Positions 7,028 to 16,361 of a stretch of DNA of 54,033 nt are shown one piece after another. The translations under genes were made by a program, and so were the position numbers. The notes under the pieces are model-generated. The model ran no database searches. It was not told the DNA's origin and saw nothing but the letters and a program-made list of their open reading frames with translations. Positions within the stretch are counted from its first letter, which is position 1, and each line of letters starts with the position of its first letter. The DNA is from Caballeronia glathei (lineage in GTDB: Bacteria; Pseudomonadota; Gammaproteobacteria; Burkholderiales; Burkholderiaceae): positions 1 to 54,033 of the forward strand of contig NZ_JFHC01000057.1 of assembly GCF_000698595.1 (NCBI RefSeq), given 5' to 3'.

Positions 7028-10000
7028 CTACGCGGCCCGTCGCGCGAGCGCGGCGGCGAGCACCGCCCCTTCGTCGATCAGGCGGCGGAACGCCGTCTCC
7101 ACACGCTCATCGCCCTTGTGGTGCCGCTCATCGCGCTCATGGCACGCGCCCCGTTCGCCGCCGCGCCCCTCGTCGAGCGCGCTCTGGCACGCCAGTTGAA
7201 GCGCGAGACACGCCTGCGCGAACGGCGTCGCACCGACGACGAACGCCGCGCCCTTCATGCGGTGCGCCGTCTCGCGCAGGCGCGCGTAGTCGCCATCGTT
7301 CATCGCGGCGCGCGCGTCGTCGAGGTCCTGCGTGTTCGCCGCCTGCAGCGCATCGACGAGCGCGGCGGCCTGGTCGCCGAAGCCATCGACGATCGCCGGG
7401 TCGTACGGCCGGGATGCCGACGACGCGCGGACCGGCTGCGCGTCCCGGGGACGCGGCTGCGGCACCGCCCGGTCGCGCCGCGCAGCCGACAGCAGCGCGC
7501 GCCGCAGATCGTCGAGAGCGAGCGGCTTGACGAGACACGCGTTCATGCCCGCGACCACGGCGTCAGCGGCGGCCTCCGGCTGCGCGTTCGCCGTCACGCC
7601 GATGATCGGGACCGGCGCGCGGCTCGCGGAGCCGGGGGCGCCCGAGCGCCGGGCCGCCGCCTCCCGCGCCCGGACCGCCCTCGCGAGGTCCTCGCCGCTC
7701 ATCACGGGCATCGAGCAATCGGTGAGGATCAGGTCGACCGCGCGCGGGTCCGCTTCCCAGCGCGCGAGCCCGGCGCACCCGTCGTTCGCCAGTTCGGGCG
7801 TGCATCCGAGCAATTCGAGCTGACCGCTGAGCACCATGCGGTTGGCCGGATGATCGTCGACGACGAGCACGCGCAGCCCGGCCAGTTCCGACGCATCCTC
7901 GGACGCCGCCTCCTGCCCGCCGCACCGGTACACCGATTCCTCTTGCGCCGCCGGCTCGGCGGCAGGCACGACGATGCGCACCGTGAAACAGGTTCCGCGC
8001 CCCGGCTCGCTCGATACCTCCACGGTGCCGCCCATCATCGAGACCAGCCGCCGGCAGATCGTGAGCCCGAGGCCCGTGCCGCCATACCGGCCGCCGCCGT
8101 CCCGATGCACCTGCACGAACGGCGCGAAAAGCGCGGCCTGCTGCCCGGGCGTCATGCCGATGCCCGTGTCCGACACCGCCAGCGTCACTTCCCGCGCCCC
8201 GCCGGCGGGCTCGCCGATGCCCCAGGCAAGCGTCACCGCGCCCTTTTCGGTGAACTTGATCGCGTTGGACAGCAGGTTGCCGAGCACCTGCCGCAGGCGC
8301 AGCGCGTCGGCCAGAACCCACGCGGGGCCGTCGCCGGCGCGCCGCTCCACCGCGAGCACGATGCCCTTGCTGCGCGCGGCGGGCTCGTAGATCGCGACGA
8401 CGCCCGCCACCCACGCATCGAGATCCAGCGGCGCGGGCGCGAGCACGAGCCGCTCGGCCTCGATTTTCGCGACGTCGAGAATGTCGTCGATCATGCCGAG
8501 CAGGTCGCGCGCCGCCTGGTGCGCCGTGGCGAGCGAGCGCACCGTCGATGCGCGGTCGCGCGCCGAGCGCAGTTCGAGTTCGAGCAGGCCGAGCACGGCG
8601 TTCATCGGCGTGCGGATTTCGTGGCTCATCGTTGCGAGGAACGTCGATTTCGCACGATTCGCGGTTTCCGCCTCCTCCTTGGCGACGCGCATCGCGTCTT
8701 CAGCGGCGATCCGGCGCTGGATCTGCGTGCGCAGCGACACCGCCCAGGCCACGAGCAGCAGCACGACGCCGATGCCGAGCGCCGCGCCCAGCTCGATCTG
8801 CGGGCGCCGCCGCTCCCACAGCGTCTCCGGATGCTGGCCGAGCGACCAGCGGCGGCGGATCGAATCGAGTTCGGCGGGATGCAGGTGATCGATCGCGCGG
8901 TCGATGATCCCGGCGAGCGTCGGTTCGCGCCCCGACACCAGCAGGCGGTACGGCGCCGGCTCGCCGCCGAGCGCGCCGCTCACCACGAGCCGTCCGCGAT
9001 ACGGGTTCGACACCGCGTAGTTCGCGAAGGCCATGTCGGCGACGGCGGCATCGGCGCGGCCATTCGCGAGCGCATCGAACTGGGCGTCGTAGTTCGCCGT
9101 CGGCACGACTCGCGCCGACGGCACGCGCTCGCGCACGAGCGATTCGACGAGCGCGCCGCCAGGCACCGCGACCCGCGCACCGGCAAGCGATGCTGCGTCG
9201 CGCCGGGGCGCGGCGCCCGCATGCGTGACGATCAGGAAGAGACCTTCGCCGTACGGCCGGCTGCCGAGCAGCCCGGCACCGGCGGCCGCCGACTGTCCGA
9301 ACGGCGTCAGCAGCGCGTCGCCGTCGCGCATGTCGCGGTCGATGTCGTCGATCGAATTGCGCACTCGCGCGTCGAAGCGCAAGCCGGTAATGCGCGCGAT
9401 CGCCGCGAGGATGTCGACGGCGAAACCGGCCGGGCGGCCGTTCGCATCGCGGAAAGTCAGCGGCGCCGCGCGCCCGAGCATCGAATAGGGCACGACCGGA
9501 TGCGCCGCGATCCAGGCGCGCTCGGGGTCAGTCAGCGCAAGCGGTTCGTCGAAACTGACCGCGGTCGCCATCGCGCCCCAGCGCGCGCGGATCTCCAGCA
9601 GAAAGCGCGCCGGCAGCGCCGCGAGCGCCGCGTCGACACGTTCGCGCCACGCCGCTGCTTGCGGCCGCGCGGCGGCGAACGCGAAACTGTAGCCGGCCTC
9701 GTCGAAGGGCGCGAAGCCGGTGATCCGCAGGGCCGCGAAGTCGAAATGGCCGATCGCGTAGGTGGTCGCGACGAGATCGCCGACGAAGGCATCGGCGTCG
9801 CCGAGCGTCACCGCCAGCAACGCGGCGGTCGCGGTGCGATAGCCCGCCGGGCGCAACTGCGGATAAGCCGAGCGCAGCCGCTCGGGCGATGTCTGCGCCT
9901 CGACATACGCGATGCGGCCCGTCGCCGCGCGTCGCTCGCGCGGCTCGACATGGACCTGCTTGGTTGGCAGATAGGGGCGGCTCAGGAGAAGCGGCGCGCC

Positions 10001-10333
10001 GGGGTCGTCGCCGGTCGCGGTCGTGGCGGCGTCGATCTCGCCGCGGGCGAGCGCCGCGATCATCGCGGGGCGGTCGGGGTAGACGCGCCACTGCAGCGCG
10101 AGTCCCAGCGATTGCGCGACTTCGCGCGCGAAGTCGGCGGAGATGCCGCGCACGACGGGCGGCGCGCCGGCGCTCGCCGGCTGGGCGCTCAGGTCAAGCG
10201 GCGGGACTGCGCCGGGCACGGCGCCCACGACGAATTCCCCCTGCGCCGCCGACGCAACGTCGCAGCATGCGATGAAGAGCGCGCAGAAAATGAAACGCGC
10301 GCCGCGCAGGAGGTGGACTGCGAAACGTGCCAA
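7028..10333 (-). CDS. BvgS/EvgS-type hybrid sensor histidine kinase (orphan)
   Basis: An 1101-aa membrane sensor kinase starting at a TTG (10333) with AAAGG 9 bases upstream; no ATG or GTG lies nearby. Domains in order: signal peptide (1-29), two periplasmic type-3 solute-binding (Venus flytrap) domains (about 33-265 and 276-500), a transmembrane helix (about 515-535), HisKA with the phospho-His571 in MSHEIRTP, HATPase (about 650-790; SDTGIGM, GGTGLGL), a receiver domain with Asp872 in LTDCSMP, and an HPt domain with His1024 in TAHRMKGAA. The PAS domain of classical BvgS is missing. The HPt carries an unusual charged insertion (about 1055-1076). No DNA-binding response regulator is adjacent, so its partner must be elsewhere. 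Confidence 0.9.
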   Translation of the reverse strand: MARFAVHLLRGARFIFCALFIACCDVASAAQGEFVVGAVPGAVPPLDLSAQPASAGAPPVVRGISADFAREVAQSLGLALQWRVYPDRPAMIAALARGEIDAATTATGDDPGAPLLLSRPYLPTKQVHVEPRERRAATGRIAYVEAQTSPERLRSAYPQLRPAGYRTATAALLAVTLGDADAFVGDLVATTYAIGHFDFAALRITGFAPFDEAGYSFAFAAARPQAAAWRERVDAALAALPARFLLEIRARWGAMATAVSFDEPLALTDPERAWIAAHPVVPYSMLGRAAPLTFRDANGRPAGFAVDILAAIARITGLRFDARVRNSIDDIDRDMRDGDALLTPFGQSAAAGAGLLGSRPYGEGLFLIVTHAGAAPRRDAASLAGARVAVPGGALVESLVRERVPSARVVPTANYDAQFDALANGRADAAVADMAFANYAVSNPYRGRLVVSGALGGEPAPYRLLVSGREPTLAGIIDRAIDHLHPAELDSIRRRWSLGQHPETLWERRRPQIELGAALGIGVVLLLVAWAVSLRTQIQRRIAAEDAMRVAKEEAETANRAKSTFLATMSHEIRTPMNAVLGLLELELRSARDRASTVRSLATAHQAARDLLGMIDDILDVAKIEAERLVLAPAPLDLDAWVAGVVAIYEPAARSKGIVLAVERRAGDGPAWVLADALRLRQVLGNLLSNAIKFTEKGAVTLAWGIGEPAGGAREVTLAVSDTGIGMTPGQQAALFAPFVQVHRDGGGRYGGTGLGLTICRRLVSMMGGTVEVSSEPGRGTCFTVRIVVPAAEPAAQEESVYRCGGQEAASEDASELAGLRVLVVDDHPANRMVLSGQLELLGCTPELANDGCAGLARWEADPRAVDLILTDCSMPVMSGEDLARAVRAREAAARRSGAPGSASRAPVPIIGVTANAQPEAAADAVVAGMNACLVKPLALDDLRRALLSAARRDRAVPQPRPRDAQPVRASSASRPYDPAIVDGFGDQAAALVDALQAANTQDLDDARAAMNDGDYARLRETAHRMKGAAFVVGATPFAQACLALQLACQSALDEGRGGERGACHERDERHHKGDERVETAFRRLIDEGAVLAAALARRAA

Positions 10334-10536
10334 GCCCGTTGCCTTTAGGAAAGGTCTTAGCAGTGTCTCAAATTATGTGAGGAGTCGGCAAATGGCGGGG
10401 GAGAGGATGGCGGCGCTGGTTGCAGGACATCGTGAATCCAGCTTCCAGCCAATCAGGCACCCGACAAGCCTGCTTCCAATCCCATCATTCCGCGCCAAGG
10501 CGGCACGCCAACCTGACCCGGGATACCCATCCTCCC

Positions 10537-10565
10537 AAAAAATCCCCCGCGCATTCCGGGGGATT
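10537..10565 (-). terminator. rho-independent terminator of katE
   Basis: An 8-bp stem (10541-10548 with 10558-10565) is followed on the minus strand by six U residues. It sits 25 bases after the catalase stop codon. Confidence 0.85.
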
Positions 10566-10589
10566 CTTCAGCGCGCCGCCGGCCGGTTC

Positions 10590-12713
10590 TCAAGCCGGCA
10601 CGCTCTCCGCCTTCTGCGCCCTCGACCACACACGATGCTGCCCCAGCGCCTCGATGAACTTCTTCATCACCGCTTTCGCGTCGCCGCCGACGCAAACGCC
10701 TTCATCGCCCGTGGGCAGGTGCGCGGCGGCTAGCACGTCCTCACCGTCGCCGACCGCGCCGATTGCCTTCAGGTGCTTGAACGCCTCCAGCACGAAGTGG
10801 CGCGCGTCGCCGGATTCCGCCAGCGTCTTCGCGCTCTCCTTGCCGCCCGCCACGATCACGCCGTCGAACATGATCGACGGCATCGCGAGGATCGTCGCGT
10901 CCGCTTCGACACCGTTCTCGACCGGCCCCAGCACCGGCGCGATGACCTTCGCATGCGCGCCCTGCGCGGCGAGCGCGTCCTTGACCGCCTTGATGCTGGC
11001 GCCGTCCGCGCCCTTCGCCGCGAGAATCGCGACCTTGCGCGTCGCAACAGACGGCTTCGTCTTCGCGACGATCGAAAGCGCGGGCGACTCCTTCACCGAC
11101 GACTTGCCCATCTGCTCGGCGCTCGCGCTCTTCTTCGGCACCGGCAAGCCGAGATTCGCGGCCACGCGCGAGACCAGTTCGGCGTCGATATTGGCGAGGA
11201 TGCCGAGTTGCCGCTCGCGGATCGGCTTTCGCTCGACCTTGCCCAGCTCGAACGAATACGCGCCGACGATGTGATCCTTCTCCGGCGGCGTCATGCTGTT
11301 CCAGAAGAGCGTTGCCTGCGAGTAGTGATCGGCGAACGACGGGCTGCGCACGCGGATCTTCGATCCCTCGACGCGCTCCGTATAGCTTTCGAAACCGCCG
11401 CCCGCGGCCGCCGGCGCAGCTTCCTTCGGCCAGCCGCCGTCGATCGAATTCGGCTCGTAGGCGGCCTGGCCGCGGTCGATCGTCTGGCGGTGCATCGCGT
11501 CGCGCTGGCCGTTGTGCAGGGGCGCGAGGGGGCGGTTGATCGGAATCTCGTGGAAATTCGGGCCGCCGAGACGGCTGATCTGCGTATCGGTGTACGAGAA
11601 GAGGCGGCCTTGCAGCAGCGGATCGTTCGTGAAGTCGATGCCCGGCACGATATGCCCGGGACAGAACGCGACCTGTTCCGTCTCCGCGAAGAAGTTGTCG
11701 GGATTGCGGTTGAGCGTCAGCTTGCCGATCATTTTCAGCGGAACGAGCTCTTCGGGGATGATCTTGGTCGGATCGAGCAGATCGAAGTCGAAGTTGTGCT
11801 CGTCTTCTTCCTCGACGATCTGCACGCCCAGCTCCCACTCGGGGTAGTCGCCCATGTCGATCGCATCCCACAGGTCGCGGCGATGGAAGTCGCAATCCTT
11901 GCCCGCGAGCTTCTGCGCCTCGTCCCACAGGAGCGACGCGGAGCCGATGGTCGGGCGCCAGTGGAATTTCACGAAGAGCCCCTTCCCTTCGGCATTGATG
12001 AAGCGAAACGTGTGGATGCCGAAGCCTTCCATCGTGCGCAGGCTTTTCGGGATCGCGCGGTCGGACATCGCCCACATCACCATGTGCTGCGATTCCGGCA
12101 CGAGCGAGACGAAATCCCAGAACGTGTCGTGCGCCGAGCCGCCCTGCGGCATTTCGTTGTGCGGCTCGGGCTTCACGGCGTGCACGAAGTCGGGGAACTT
12201 GATCGCATCCTGGATGAAGAACACCGGCATGTTGTTGCCGACGAGGTCGAAATTCCCTTCCTCGGTGTAGAACTTGACGGCGAAGCCGCGCACGTCGCGC
12301 ACGGTGTCGGCGGAACCGCGCGAGCCCTGCACGGTCGAGAAGCGCACGTAGACCGGCGTTTCCTTCGACGGGTCCTGCAGGAACGCGGCCTTCGTCAGCC
12401 CGGCCTGTGATTCATAGACCCTGAACACGCCGTGCGCCGCGGAACCGCGCGCATGGACGATCCGCTCGGGGATGCGCTCGTGGTCGAAGTGCGTGATCTT
12501 TTCACGCATGATGAAGTCTTCGAGCAGCGACGGACCGCGCGGGCCCGCGCGCAGCGTGTTCTGGTTATCGGACACCTTGACGCCCTGGTTCGTCGTCAGG
12601 GCCTGATCGGTCGCGTCCGAGCGGAACGTTTCGAGACTTTCGAGCTTCTGGTTCGTATTGCTTTGCGATGGGGTGCGGGCGACGGCGCTCGCCGTCTTTT
12701 TCTGGGTCGGCAT
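10590..12713 (-). CDS. katE: large-subunit catalase HPII (KatE)
   Basis: A 707-aa clade-2 catalase that converts hydrogen peroxide to water and oxygen in the cytoplasm. The catalytic His87 is in RIVHARGSAAHG, the distal Asn in NFDLVGNNMPVFF, and the haem-ligating Tyr in RLFSYTDTQ. The family's extra C-terminal domain with a class-I glutamine-amidotransferase-like flavodoxin fold covers about residues 565-707 (RKVAILAAKGADG, FDGVIVAGGKES). The start at ATG 12713 has GGAG 7 bases upstream; its Ser/Thr/Gln-rich N-terminal extension is usual for HPII. It is a monocistronic gene closed by the terminator at 10537-10565; no OxyR or RpoS site was identified. Confidence 0.95.
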   Translation of the reverse strand: MPTQKKTASAVARTPSQSNTNQKLESLETFRSDATDQALTTNQGVKVSDNQNTLRAGPRGPSLLEDFIMREKITHFDHERIPERIVHARGSAAHGVFRVYESQAGLTKAAFLQDPSKETPVYVRFSTVQGSRGSADTVRDVRGFAVKFYTEEGNFDLVGNNMPVFFIQDAIKFPDFVHAVKPEPHNEMPQGGSAHDTFWDFVSLVPESQHMVMWAMSDRAIPKSLRTMEGFGIHTFRFINAEGKGLFVKFHWRPTIGSASLLWDEAQKLAGKDCDFHRRDLWDAIDMGDYPEWELGVQIVEEEDEHNFDFDLLDPTKIIPEELVPLKMIGKLTLNRNPDNFFAETEQVAFCPGHIVPGIDFTNDPLLQGRLFSYTDTQISRLGGPNFHEIPINRPLAPLHNGQRDAMHRQTIDRGQAAYEPNSIDGGWPKEAAPAAAGGGFESYTERVEGSKIRVRSPSFADHYSQATLFWNSMTPPEKDHIVGAYSFELGKVERKPIRERQLGILANIDAELVSRVAANLGLPVPKKSASAEQMGKSSVKESPALSIVAKTKPSVATRKVAILAAKGADGASIKAVKDALAAQGAHAKVIAPVLGPVENGVEADATILAMPSIMFDGVIVAGGKESAKTLAESGDARHFVLEAFKHLKAIGAVGDGEDVLAAAHLPTGDEGVCVGGDAKAVMKKFIEALGQHRVWSRAQKAESVPA

Positions 12714-12794
12714 CGGGGAACTCCATTGTGACGAATTGGCCTGGGCGCACGCAGGCGCCAGACCGATTCGCCGCAACTTGTGTTCCCGACTCCC

Positions 12795-14450
12795 CTACCG
12801 CATCTTCGCCGCCGTCATCTGCTGCAGCGCAATGACGCGATCCATCGCGACGCGGTTCGCGGTCGTCGCGTCGTACATCGCCGCCAGATCCGCCTTCAGC
12901 CGCGTGCGCGAGCCGCCGTCGAGATACACCATGTGTCCCGACGGATAGAACGTCGCGGACAGGTTCTGCCGCACGGTCTTGTCGATGAGCGGCATCTGCT
13001 GCAGGTCCAGCACCGTCTGATAGAACGGCGTGACGAAGTCGTACATGCCGTTCGCCGCGAGCACCTTCAGGTCGACGTTGAGCGCCATCACGGCGGCGAG
13101 ATCCCCCGCCGTGTAGAGAATGACGTTGCCCTTCGAGTCCACGCCCTTCTCCGCGCCGGTCGGATCGGTGTGTTTGAAGTCCCAGTTGAGGAACGCCTGG
13201 TCGTTCAGGTCGGTGAACGACGAAGTCGACGTGAACTTCAACTGCTCGTCCAGGTAGCTGTTCCACATTGTCGTGTAGACGCCGCTCACCGCCGTCATGG
13301 CCGGGTCGTTGCCGCCGGAATTCGGGTCGATCCTCCCCGCGATGCCCGTCGAAATCGCGGTCACGCGGCCGTCGTACGCGCCGAGCGACTGCCCCTTCGA
13401 CTTCAGCAGCGTGGTGAGGAAGAGCGAGTTGCCGCGGCTGTCGTAGGCGGCGATGTCGAGGCTCCACGCAATCAGCGTCACGCGGTCGATGCCGGTGTAG
13501 TCGGAAAGCTTCTGGACCACTTCGTCGTCGGTCTGCGGGAACTTGCGCAGCGCGTTGATGTAGTCGGTGCGCGCGAATTCGGCCACTTCCTCCGCGAACA
13601 CTTCAAGATTCGCCGGGCGCGGATGCACGCCGAGCTTTCGGTGATACCACGCGTCGGCGGCGGCGGTGGGCAGCGCGCCGACCGGATTGCCCGCCTGCCG
13701 GTAGTCGAGAATCGACGATTGCAGCGTGATGCCGTTCAGATCGACGCCGTCCTCGTGCAGCCGGTACGCGAGCACGCAGCTGCGCGCGGTGCCGTACGAC
13801 TCGCCGAACAGGAACTTCGGCGAATTCCAGCGGTTGTTCTTCGTCAGATAGCGCTTGATGAACTGCTTGATGGAATCGGCGTCCTGATCGACACCCCAGA
13901 AGTCGCGGTTCTTGTTCGGCGCGATGGCGGCCGAATAGCCGGTGCCGACCGGATTGATGAAGATCAGGTCGCTCCTGTCGATGAGGCTGTCGGGGTTGTC
14001 CTCCATCGCGTAGGGCGCGGGCGGCGTGAAATCGGGCATCGCGGTCTTGATGCGGCGCGGCGCGAACGAGCCGAGCAGCACGAACACCGACGACGACCCC
14101 GGCCCGCCGTTATAGAAGAACGTAAGCGGCCGGTTCTCCTCCTTCTCGCCGTCCTTCGTGAACGCGACGTAGAACATCTTGGCGTCGGGCTTCGAGCTGC
14201 TCGGATCGACCGTCACGAGATGCCCGACGGTCGCCGTGTAGGCGATCTTGCTGCCGCCCACCGTGACCGTGTGGTGCGTGGTCGCGGCGTTCTCGTCGGC
14301 CTCGGTCGCGGCGATCGAGTCGTCCGGGCCGTTGCCGTAGGCGACCGGGTCGAAATAGGGCTGGTCGCGTTTTGTGGCTTTGGCGGCCTTCGCGGCTGCC
14401 TGCGGTGCGCCGTCGGCGGAATTCGCTGCGGGTGAATCGTCGGCGTTCAT
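12795..14450 (-). CDS. S10-family serine carboxypeptidase
   Basis: A 551-aa alpha/beta-hydrolase peptidase of family S10, enzymes that remove C-terminal residues, often at acid pH. The oxyanion segment FFYNGGPGSSS, the nucleophile motif FGESYGT, the catalytic Asp in NGMYDFVTP and the His in YPSGHMVYL are all present. No signal peptide is visible: the N-terminus is an Ala/Asp-rich stretch. The start ATG (14450) overlaps the stop of the Asn/Asp repeat peptide gene by 4 bases (ATGA) and has an AGGAG about 8 bases upstream, so translation is probably coupled to that gene and to the S53 peptidase before it. Confidence 0.9.
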   Translation of the reverse strand: MNADDSPAANSADGAPQAAAKAAKATKRDQPYFDPVAYGNGPDDSIAATEADENAATTHHTVTVGGSKIAYTATVGHLVTVDPSSSKPDAKMFYVAFTKDGEKEENRPLTFFYNGGPGSSSVFVLLGSFAPRRIKTAMPDFTPPAPYAMEDNPDSLIDRSDLIFINPVGTGYSAAIAPNKNRDFWGVDQDADSIKQFIKRYLTKNNRWNSPKFLFGESYGTARSCVLAYRLHEDGVDLNGITLQSSILDYRQAGNPVGALPTAAADAWYHRKLGVHPRPANLEVFAEEVAEFARTDYINALRKFPQTDDEVVQKLSDYTGIDRVTLIAWSLDIAAYDSRGNSLFLTTLLKSKGQSLGAYDGRVTAISTGIAGRIDPNSGGNDPAMTAVSGVYTTMWNSYLDEQLKFTSTSSFTDLNDQAFLNWDFKHTDPTGAEKGVDSKGNVILYTAGDLAAVMALNVDLKVLAANGMYDFVTPFYQTVLDLQQMPLIDKTVRQNLSATFYPSGHMVYLDGGSRTRLKADLAAMYDATTANRVAMDRVIALQQMTAAKMR

Positions 14451-14545
14451 CGTGCTTGCTCCTTGGTGTCGTTGTTGTCGTCGTTGTTGTCGTCGTTGTT
14501 GTCGTCGTTGTTGTCGTCGTCGTCGTTCTTGTGGCCGTTCGTCAT
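14447..14545 (-). CDS. 32-aa Asn/Asp repeat peptide between two peptidase genes
   Basis: A minute reading frame that exactly bridges the S53 and S10 peptidase genes. Its ATG (14545) overlaps the S53 stop in an ATGA, and its stop overlaps the S10 ATG in a second ATGA. The product starts MTNGHKN, continues with four NNDD-type units, and ends DTKEQAR; it is strongly acidic. The coding DNA is a 12-base tandem repeat. No ribosome-binding site of its own is obvious, so it would rely on reinitiation. It may be a real peptide (for example metal-binding or a chaperone-like acidic tail) or only a translational bridge. Confidence 0.5.
   Translation of the reverse strand: MTNGHKNDDDDNNDDNNDDNNDDNNDTKEQAR
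14470..14530. repeat. 12-bp tandem microsatellite (GTT/GTC codon repeat)
   Basis: About four copies of GTTGTTGTCGTC (plus strand), with a few extra GTC units at the right end, fall inside the 32-aa peptide gene. The unit is a multiple of three, so gain or loss of copies changes peptide length without breaking the frame that leads to the S10 start. Confidence 0.85.
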
Positions 14546-16110
14546 GGCTTCAGGGCCGCCGCCACGTTCTCGCCAACCGGGCTGCCGAGTCCCGTGCAGG
14601 CGTCCCAGCCGGGCGCCGCGGCAAAACTGCCGTTGTTGCCTTCCGTGATGTCGCGGCAGGCGGTCTTCGCGCGATACAGCTTCGGATTGACGAACCCGGC
14701 CGGCGCACCCGCCGCCGCGTTGATCCGCGCGAAAAGCGCGGCCCACAGGGGCGCGACCGCGCTCGTGCCGCCGACCACCGTCTCGTCGCCGCCGATCAGC
14801 ACTTCGTAGCCCGTCAGCGGAGAGGCATCGCCGGCGACATCGGGCACGCCCCGCTTGCCGAGCGCCGTGCGGCCGCCGCCCGCGCGCGCCACCGACAAGC
14901 CCTTCTGCCACACCGGCACCGCGAACACGCTGCTCACGCCCCCGCCGCCCGCGCCGCCCTGGGCGCCGTCGTTCCAGACCACTTCGCCCTCGATTCCCTG
15001 CGCCGACGCCGCGAGGCTCGTGCCGCCGCACGCAAGCACGTACGGGCTCGCGGCCGGGAAGTCGACGTGATCCGCGCCGTCGCCGACGCCGTCGCCCGAG
15101 CCGCTGTCGCCCGACGCCACGCACACCGTCACGCCGAGCGCCGCGGCGGCCTGCAGCACGTCGTTGAACGCGTTGAGCGACTGCGGCGACCACGTCGGTT
15201 CCGGCCCGCCCCAGCTGATCGACACAACCGAAGGCTGGTTCGTGGTGTCGTGGATCGCGCGGCTCACCGCGTCGACGAAACCCGCGTCGCTGTTCGGCGC
15301 GAAATACACCGCAATCAGCGCGCCCGGCGCGATCGCCCCGGCTATCTCGATATCGAGCGTCACTTCGCTGTCCGGGCCGTTCGGGTTGCCGGTCGGCGCG
15401 TTCGTCGCGTCGTCCACGCCGACGGCGACGACCTTCGGCGCCGTCACGCCGAGCTTGGAGAAGTACGCCGACAGGTCGCTCTCCCGATAGCCGCCGCCGA
15501 GTTCGATGATGCCGATGCACTCGCCCGCGCCGTCGCCTGCGGGAAAGCCGTAGAGGCGCGCGAGGTCGAGCGGCGAGAACGAGGTGCTCGCCACGCCGCG
15601 CGCGGGGCGAAACGGCGGGCGGAAGCGAAAGTGCGGGCGGGCCTGCGGACGGCTGTCGAGGCCGAGCACGGCCGTGACGGCGTCGTGCATCTCGTGGGGC
15701 ACGTTGACCGGGCCGGTGCGCCCGCGATACTCGCCGATGTTGTGATGCTCGAAGCGTTCGAGCTTGACGTCGAACGCCTTCTGGAACTGCTCGATGGTGC
15801 CCTTCAGCACGACACTGCGCGCGGCCGGATCGGCGCGCAGCACGGTGAGCCCGTAGTGCGAGGCGAACGTCTTCACCTTGCCGACGTCCTCATCCGAGGC
15901 GCCGAAGCGCCTCGCGAACTCCTCGCGCGAAACCGGCACGGCGGGCGCTTCGCCCGCGTCGATCTTCTGCATCAACTGCCGGAACGCGCCTTCGTCCTGA
16001 CGCCGCAGCATCACGACGACTTCGATCTCCTCGGCCGGGTTGCACTCGCCGATGCATTTCGCGCCATCGGGATGCGCCTTGTCGCTGCCGGTTACGGGTT
16101 GCTTCGCCAT
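14542..16110 (-). CDS. S53-family serine-carboxyl peptidase (sedolisin/kumamolisin type)
   Basis: A 522-aa acid peptidase. Residues 1 to about 170 form the pro-domain (Pro-kumamolisin fold; VVVMLRRQDEGAF, ARSVVLKGTIEQFQKAF), and the rest is the subtilisin-fold catalytic domain. The catalytic Glu249 and Asp253 lie in SEVTLDIEIAG, the oxyanion Asp335 in ASGDSGSGD, and the nucleophile Ser450 in VGGTSAVAP. The calcium site is near the C-terminus (CRDITEGNNG, PGWDACTGLGSP). The start at 16110 has GGAG 8 bases upstream. No standard signal peptide is seen, as in some kumamolisins. First gene of a three-gene coupled unit with the Asn/Asp peptide and the S10 peptidase. Confidence 0.92.
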   Translation of the reverse strand: MAKQPVTGSDKAHPDGAKCIGECNPAEEIEVVVMLRRQDEGAFRQLMQKIDAGEAPAVPVSREEFARRFGASDEDVGKVKTFASHYGLTVLRADPAARSVVLKGTIEQFQKAFDVKLERFEHHNIGEYRGRTGPVNVPHEMHDAVTAVLGLDSRPQARPHFRFRPPFRPARGVASTSFSPLDLARLYGFPAGDGAGECIGIIELGGGYRESDLSAYFSKLGVTAPKVVAVGVDDATNAPTGNPNGPDSEVTLDIEIAGAIAPGALIAVYFAPNSDAGFVDAVSRAIHDTTNQPSVVSISWGGPEPTWSPQSLNAFNDVLQAAAALGVTVCVASGDSGSGDGVGDGADHVDFPAASPYVLACGGTSLAASAQGIEGEVVWNDGAQGGAGGGGVSSVFAVPVWQKGLSVARAGGGRTALGKRGVPDVAGDASPLTGYEVLIGGDETVVGGTSAVAPLWAALFARINAAAGAPAGFVNPKLYRAKTACRDITEGNNGSFAAAPGWDACTGLGSPVGENVAAALKP

Positions 16111-16361
16111 GTATCGATGCTCCTCGCCTGCAATGAAGTTCAAGGCTCCGGTGCCGCCGCGTCGCTTTCAGGCTGCCTGCAAGGTCTTTCACCGCGTCGC
16201 TTGCCGCGTGTCCTGCCGCCGTGCCTTCCGGCCCCGAATGCAATTCATCCGACCCGTGCAAGCGAACGCAGTTCCTGAGCGCGCCGGATTGCGGATGTTC
16301 CCGGCGTGTAACCCGCGTAACGGATTGCGCAAGCCGCTCACTCACGCTCACTCACGCAGAT

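Noticed and set aside
6965..10348. A very long open frame on the plus strand opposite the sensor kinase gene
   Set aside because: It has Arg/His-rich, low-complexity translation typical of the mirror frame of GC-rich genes, and the minus-strand product has complete, ordered domains.
14470..14530. Phase-variation switch by the tandem repeat
   Set aside because: The unit is 12 bases, so copy changes keep the reading frame; on/off switching by frameshift is not expected.
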